From contig NW_019773625.1 in the NCBI RefSeq assembly GCF_001039355.2, positions 1,240,367 through 1,304,366 of the forward strand: a DNA stretch of 64,000 nt, in the 5' to 3' direction. The notes under the pieces were generated by a model that saw only the letters and a list, made by a program, of their open reading frames with translations, had not been told where the DNA came from and ran no database searches. The DNA is from Lingula anatina (lineage: Eukaryota; Brachiopoda; Lingulata; Lingulida; Lingulidae). The position numbers and the translations under genes were made by a program. Shown in pieces: positions 58,301 to 64,000 of the stretch. The stretch's first letter is position 1. Each line of letters opens with the position of its first letter.

Positions 58301-61300
58301 TATACCTTGACAGTTTTTCCTATCTTTTAGTAAGTTGTATCCATCGGGACAACTACAGTTATATGATCCTTGGTAGTTATGACACGTGTGTGAACATCCG
58401 CCATTTTTAACACTGCATTCGTTGATATCTAAAACATAAACCAATGAAAGAAAAATCACTTGAGAGCCTAATGAAGATACCTATGAATTGAAATCAATAA
58501 AAAGTCAAACTAAAATATATACCTTGACAGTTTTTCTCGTCTTTTAGTAAGTTGTATCCATCAGGACAACTACAGTTATATGATCCTTGGTAGTTGTGGC
58601 ACGTGTGTGAACATCCGCCATTTTTAAAACTGCATTCGTCGATATCTAGAATATAAAGCAATAAAATTTAAAAATTTATACAGTAAGATCAAATGTTATG
58701 CATATTTCTTTAAATTGTAATCAGTAATGAGGTCAAAAATGAATATGTACCTTCACAGTTTTTCCCATCTTTCAGTAATTTGTATCCATCGTGACAACTA
58801 CAGTTATATGATCCTTGGTAGTTGTGGCACGTGTGTGAACATCCGCCATTTTCAACACTGCATTCGTCGATGTCTAGAATATTAATCAATGAAAGTAAAA
58901 TCAGTTATACAGTTACAACAGGTCTCATGCAGACATATAAATGGATTGCAATCAATAAAGACGCCATATCAAAATATATATCTTGACAGTTTTTCCCATC
59001 TTTTAGTAAGTTATATCCATCAGGACATTTACAGTTATATGATCCTTGGTAGTTGTGGCACGTGTGTGAACGTGTTGTGGCACGTGTTGTTCATTCTGCA
59101 TTCATTCACATCTGAAATATTCGGCATAGTGAAATAACGTTATTTCCAACATTATACACAGATCTTACATAATACTTGTCTATATGAACTAAATAAATGA
59201 GACCTTATAACTTAAACCAAACCTTGACAGTTTTTCAAATCTTTCAGTAAGTTATATCCGGCTGGGCAACTGCAAGCATATGTTCCGGCTTGGTTCTGAC
59301 ACGTGTGCGAACATCCCCCGTTGTTGGAACGGCATTCGTTGATATCTGAAATATTATGGGACAAGAGCAACGTGGTGTAATGTGCGACAATTATAACTAA
59401 TCAAAAAATCAAAAGCAGACTTTTCTTATTCCAAGGTATCATAATGAGATGCATACATAGACAGTTTTCTCATATTATAGCAAGTTGTGCTGAAATGACT
59501 TCCTAAAATCAATGTCTTCCATAAATGAAGTACATGTGCACGCTGTATCAGGGCTTACCCTTACACGTCTTCTTATCTATGTTTAACTCATATCCATCAG
59601 GACAGCTACAGTTATATGAACCCGGATAGTTTTTACATTTGTAAGAACAGCCACCATTACCACTGCTGCACTCGTCAACATCTGAAAGAAAGAGAAGAAT
59701 GTTTGTTTCGAATCTGCCTAACAAGAAGGGTATTTGATTTTCACAAAATGTTTCTGCTTCAGTTACTCACTTTCACATGTCTTTTTGTTGTTATTTAGTA
59801 AATTGTATCCATCAGGACAACTACAGTTATATGATCCCGGGAAGTTGTTACATTGATGTGAACAGCCGCCATTGCTATTGTTGCATTCATTGACATCTGC
59901 AAACAAAAAGCATGGGGAACCATCTTTGTTGGCATGTTATTTTCTGCCTTACAGATAAAACGTAATGTTTTTCAAAATACCTTTATATTTACCGTAAAAA
60001 AAAAAAGGAGAATATGTTCGGACTCATTTATTCTAAAAATTATTGTTCATTATGCTTAATAGCAATCGCGTGTAATAGCACCGATGTTCTCGTAAATTAC
60101 CTTTGCAGCTTCTCTTATCGCCAGATAGAGAGTACCCTTCTCGGCAGCTACATTTAAAGGAGCCCATGGTGTTACTGCAGTTATGGGAGCAGCCGCCATT
60201 TTTGTTTCTGCATTCATTCACGTCTTTTTGAACAAACCAAGTATGCAAAACACAATGATAATTAAGAAATTGATTATTTCATAGAAAATAGTGATAAATC
60301 ATGAAATGATAAACGTGGTTATTTTTCTTTGTCGAAAAAGGGTTTAATCTTTTACGAGTGCCATATAGATGAACATATAACTTGCATATTACATACATAT
60401 AGGAATAGTTGAAAATTGTCAGGGTTCCCAGCACTTTGGAATATACTCAAGTACCAAACAATGCTTTACGAAAAGATTTATATCTATACCACAAATAAGC
60501 CATAAATATAAATTATAAATACAATGTATATCTTTCCCATTTTCTTTTGTTTTTTTGTTCAGAAAGTGGCGTCGTGTTTGCAATACCGCAAATCAGTATT
60601 ATTCCATTACAACCAAAGGTCTATACTCCGGCTTTTTTATACTACAACAAACAAACAAACAAACAAATGCATATATAAACAAACTATTCAATAAAGTATT
60701 CACCTGTGCATGTTCGTTTATCAGCAGCAAGAGCGTACCCAGTTCTACACCCACACCTGAAGGAACCAGCCGTGTTGGAACATGTCTGGGAGCAGTTGCC
60801 TTTTTGGAACCTGCATTCGTCTATGTCTGAATAACGTATACAAGTGATTGTAAATGTATCTGATAAAAGGTGCATCACATCTCTTTTATTTGATCATATT
60901 TGTACAGTATATAATACCATCCGGATTAGTCATCCAGTAGTACTTTACATAGTTTGAGTTTTTAGATTTATTATGGGATTTACATCGGGAGACCAGCTGT
61001 AATCGCAACATCATCACCANTATAAAATAATGAAAGTAAAATAATTTATACAGGTAGATCAAACCTTATGCAAATCTAACATCAAATTAAAATCAGTAAT
61101 AATAACGTTAATCAAACGTCAAACCAAAATATTTAACCTTGACAGTTTTTCCTATCTTTCAGTAAGTTGTATTTTTAACGCTGCATTCGTTGATATCTAG
61201 AATATGAATTGATAAAATTAAAATCAGTTATGAAGTAAAATCAAGTCTGATGCATGTATCTAGAAACTTAAATCAGTAATACTCAGTAAAACTCAAACCA

Positions 61301-63862
61301 AAATATATACCTTGACAGTTTTTCCTATCTTTTAGTAAGTTGTATCCATCGGGACAACTACAGTTATATGATCCTTGGTAGTTGTGGCACGTGTGTGAAC
61401 ATCCGCCATTTTCAACACTGCATTCGTCAATGTCTAGAATATTAATCAATGAAAGTAAAATCAGTTATACAGTTACAACAGGTCTCATGCAGACATATAA
61501 ATGGATTGCAATCAATAAAGACGCCATATCAAAATATATATCTTGACAGTTTTTCCCATCTTTTAGTAAGTTATATCCATCAGGACATTTACAGTTATAT
61601 GATCCTTGGTAGTTGTGGCACGTGTGTGAACGTGTTGTGGCACGTGTTGTTCATTCTGCATTCATTCACATCTGAAATATTCGGCATAGTGAAATAACGT
61701 TATTTCCAACATTATACACAGATCTTACATAATACTTGTCTATATGAACTAAATAAATGAGACCTAATAACTTAAACCAAACCTTGACAGTTTTTCAAAT
61801 CTTTCAGTAAGTTATATCCGGCTGGGCAACTGCAAGCATATGTTCCGGCTTGGTTCTGACACGTGTGCGAACATCCACCGTTGTTGGAACGGCATTCGTC
61901 GATATCTGAAATATTATGGGACAAGAGCAACGTGGTGTAATGTGCATCAATTATAACTAATCAAAAAATCAAAAGCAGACTTTTCTTATTCCAAGGTATC
62001 ATAATGAGATGCATACATAGACAGTTTTCTCATATTATAGCAAGTTGTGCTGAAATGACTTCCTAAAATCAATGTCTTCCATAAATGAAGTACACGTGCA
62101 CGCTGTATCAGGGCTTACCCTTACACGTCTTCTTATCTATGTTTAACTCATATCCATCAGGACAGCTACAGTTATATGAACCCGGATAGTTTTTACATTT
62201 GTAAGAACAGCCACCATTACCACTGCTGCACTCGTCAACATCTGAAAGAAAGAGAAGAATGTTTTGTTTCGAATCTGCCTAACAAGAAGGGTATTTGATT
62301 TTCACAAAATGTTTCTGCTTCAGTTACTCACCTTCACATGTCTTTTTGTTGTTATTTAGTAAATTGTATCCATCAGGACAACTACAGTTATATGATCCCG
62401 GGAAGTTGTTACATTGATGTGAACAGCCGCCATTGCTATTGTTGCATTCATTGACATCTGAAAACAAAAAGCATGGGGAACCATCTCTGTTGGCATGTTA
62501 TTTTCTGCCTTACAGATAAAACGTAATGTTTTTCAAAATACCTTTATATTAACCGTAAAAAAAACAAGGAGAATATGTTCGGACTCATTTATTCTAAAAA
62601 TTATTGTTCATCATGCTTAATAGCAATCGCGTGTAATAGCACCGATGTTCTCGTAAATTACCTTTGCAGCTTCTCTTATCGCCAGATAGAGAGTACCCTT
62701 CTCGGCAGCTACATTTAAAGGAGCCCATGGTGTTACTGCAGTTATGGGAGCAGCCGCCATTTTTGTTTCTGCATTCATTCACGTCTTTTTGAACAAACCA
62801 AGTATGCAAAACACAATGATAATTAAGAAATTGATTATTTCATAGAAAATAGTGATAAATCATGAAATGATAAACGTGGTTATTTTTCTTTGTCGAAAAA
62901 GGGTTTAATCTTTTACGAGTGCCATATAGATGAACATATAACTTGCAAATTACATACATATAGGAATAGTTGAAAATTGTCAGGGTTCCCAGCACTTTGG
63001 AATATACTCAAGTACCAAACAATGCTTTACGAAAAGATTTATATCTATACCACAAATAAGCCATAAATTTAAATTATAAATACAATGTATATCTTTCCCA
63101 TTTTCTTTTGTTTTTTTGTTCAGAAAGTGGCGTCGTGTTTGCAATACCGCAAATCAGTATTATTCCATTACAACCAAAGGTCTATTCTCCGGCTTTTTTA
63201 TACTACAACAAACAAACAAACAAACAAATGCATATATAAACAAACTATTCAATAAAGTATTCACCCGTGCATGTTCGTTTATCAGCAGCAAGAGCGTACC
63301 CAGTTCTACACCCACACCTGAAGGAACCAACCGTGTTGGAACATGTCTGAGAGCAGTTGCCTTTTTGGAACCTGCATTCGTCTATGTCTGAATAACGTAT
63401 ACAAGTGATTGTAAATGTATCTAATAAAAGGTGCATCACATCTCTTTTATTTGATCATATTTGTACAGTATATAATACTATGCTGATTAGTCATCCAGTA
63501 GTACTTTACATAGTTTGAGTTTTTAGATTTATCATAGGATTTACATTGGGATAGCAGCTGTAATCGCAACATCATCAACACTGATAATGATAATTCAAGT
63601 TATGATTTTAGGAAAATATATATTCTTTGTTTAGTGCACTGTAAGTAATAATAAAATTTTAGTTGTTAAAATCAGTTCTCACATTAGTCGTAGATGTCTG
63701 ACAAAAAACAAAAGCAACCACATTTGAAGTAATAAATACCTGAGCATGTCTTGCCATCAGAGGAGAGGACAAACCCTCTTTTACAGGCACAGGTGAAGGA
63801 CCCAGGGGTGTTATGACACGTGTGCTGGCACCCACCATTTTTATTGCTACATTCGTCATTGT
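54454..63862 (-). CDS. Gene 5: multi-EGF membrane mucin with NPTY tail (5' end outside window)
   Basis: Intact EGF exons (123 or 126 bases, phase 1-1), in transcription order: 63740-63862, 63265-63387, 62662-62784, 62332-62457, 62119-62241, 61783-61905, 61311-61433, 60704-60826, 60101-60223, 59771-59896, 59559-59681, 59223-59345, 58751-58873, 58523-58645, 58306-58428, 58069-58191, 57823-57945, 57592-57714, 57375-57497, 57138-57260. Then a Thr/Ser mucin exon 55791-56723 (311 residues), a membrane-helix exon 55203-55287 ([20 protein letters not shown]) and tail 54454-54616 with FENPTYCDV and stop. Most EGFs have D-x-N/D-E-C and C-x-N-x4-Y/F-x-C-x-C, the calcium-binding and Asn-hydroxylation pattern. 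Three further EGF exons are broken. The start lies beyond 64000. The single N at 61020 falls inside the array, so exon number may be an assembly effect. Confidence 0.9.
54638..54790. repeat. Degenerate (ATGGT)n tract
   Basis: Repeated atggta, atggtttgg and atggcatgg words lie immediately 5' (on the minus strand) of the gene 5 tail exon, in the last intron. Confidence 0.85.
55297..55344. repeat. (AAT)n microsatellite
   Basis: About 16 aat units directly upstream of the acceptor of the gene 5 helix exon (55287). On the minus strand this reads att repeats and may serve as its pyrimidine-rich tract. Confidence 0.95.
55428..55575. mobile_element. Fold-back element, family 2 relative
   Basis: The outer ends ccatttagaat and attctgaatggggccca, and inner agtccgaggatcaaatat and atatttgatca, are imperfect inverted repeats. 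It lies in the gene 5 intron between the helix and mucin exons. Confidence 0.65.
58982..59111 (-). pseudogene. Broken EGF exon (copy A)
   Basis: The sequence is clearly an EGF exon (DVNEC start, [12 protein letters not shown] end in another frame). The middle is scrambled by an internal duplication of the tgtggcacgtgt region, which shifts frame to a stop (TAA). The donor GT is also changed to AT (caag|atatat). It should be skipped; because neighbours are phase 1-1, skipping keeps the frame. Confidence 0.88.
61020..61020. other. Single N at EGF block junction
   Basis: The N lies exactly where block A of the EGF array ends and block B begins, which suggests a scaffold or haplotype join. Confidence 1.
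61138..61196 (-). pseudogene. EGF exon with 64-bp internal deletion
   Basis: Only 59 of 123 bases remain compared with the exon at 58069-58191. The deleted part covers the central cysteines. The loss of 64 bases shifts frame and gives [12 protein letters not shown] followed by a stop. Both splice sites remain, so inclusion in mRNA would truncate the protein. Confidence 0.88.
61542..61671 (-). pseudogene. Broken EGF exon (copy B)
   Basis: This has the same scrambled centre and same lost donor as the exon at 58982-59111, and the surrounding 82-codon reading frame is identical. The damage therefore predates the duplication of the block, or the two blocks are alleles. Confidence 0.88.
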
Positions 63863-64000
63863 CTTAAAAAAATGCACATGGTCCTCTGTCGGATCAATTA
63901 CAAAGAGTTATTGCAATACAGTAAGGTAGGCACTGCTCAGTGTAAATCAGATAAAGTTATTAAAAGAAAGTGCGTGATAATCAGATGCCTTGTTTATAAC

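Larger units (their letters stand above)
57957..63540. repeat. Tandem duplication of the EGF block
   Basis: Block B (61021 to about 63540) repeats block A (about 57957-61019), with an offset of about 2560 bases over the well-matched part (58880-60960 against 61440-63520), introns included, and with few substitutions. B lacks two EGF exons and has the 64-bp deletion. The blocks are separated by a single N at 61020. Either a recent tandem duplication or two haplotypes placed end to end would explain this. Confidence 0.9.

Overview
The window looks like animal nuclear DNA, most probably from a mollusc or another lophotrochozoan (inference only). It is AT-rich. Genes are split into short exons by GT-AG introns, there are many short inverted-repeat elements and microsatellites, and the word acatgta is frequent. 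Proteins are metazoan in type: reprolysin protease, C-type lectin-like, calcium-binding EGF, SEA and mucin modules. There is no bacterial-style gene organisation. I saw no rRNA, tRNA or CRISPR. Assembly gaps lie at 22414-22592, 53894 and 61020.

The central content is a head-to-tail cluster of five minus-strand genes between about 10.1 kb and the right edge. I assembled their exons by hand from splice sites and reading phase. In transcription order from the right: gene 5 (54454 to beyond 63862, 5' end outside) has at least 20 EGF exons, then a Thr/Ser/Pro mucin exon, a membrane helix and a short tail. Gene 4 (46318-53112) has a signal peptide, C-type lectin-like domain (CTLD), three EGFs, mucin and membrane helix, with no tail exon found. 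Gene 3 (35791-43438) has a signal peptide, CTLD, a long TTTTTP mucin, a second CTLD, a second mucin, a membrane helix and a tail. Gene 2 (30620-33981) is a nearly headless relative with helix and long tail. Gene 1 (10132-29033) has a signal peptide, propeptide, M12B (ADAM/ADAMTS-type) metalloprotease with HELGHNLGAWHD, a cysteine-rich domain, a roughly 790-residue mucin, a SEA-like domain, two EGFs, a membrane helix and a tyrosine-rich tail. Splice phases agree across all 18 gene 1 exons and give a 1799-residue reading frame.

The genes share a plan: exchangeable heads on phase-1 exons, a mucin stalk and one membrane span. In genes 2, 3 and 5 the tail carries F-x-N-P-x-Y/F. I infer a modular family of membrane-tethered mucins that grew by tandem duplication and exon shuffling. 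Its function (for example epithelial or haemocyte surface recognition) cannot be read from the sequence.

The left 10 kb holds only a probable two-exon start of a secreted protein on the plus strand (3996-4748) plus repeats. Introns and intergenic stretches hold a pogo-like transposon with a decayed PHD-like coding end, several families of fold-back or inverted-repeat elements, a decayed piece of mucin repeat, and a tandem duplication of the EGF block that contains broken exons.
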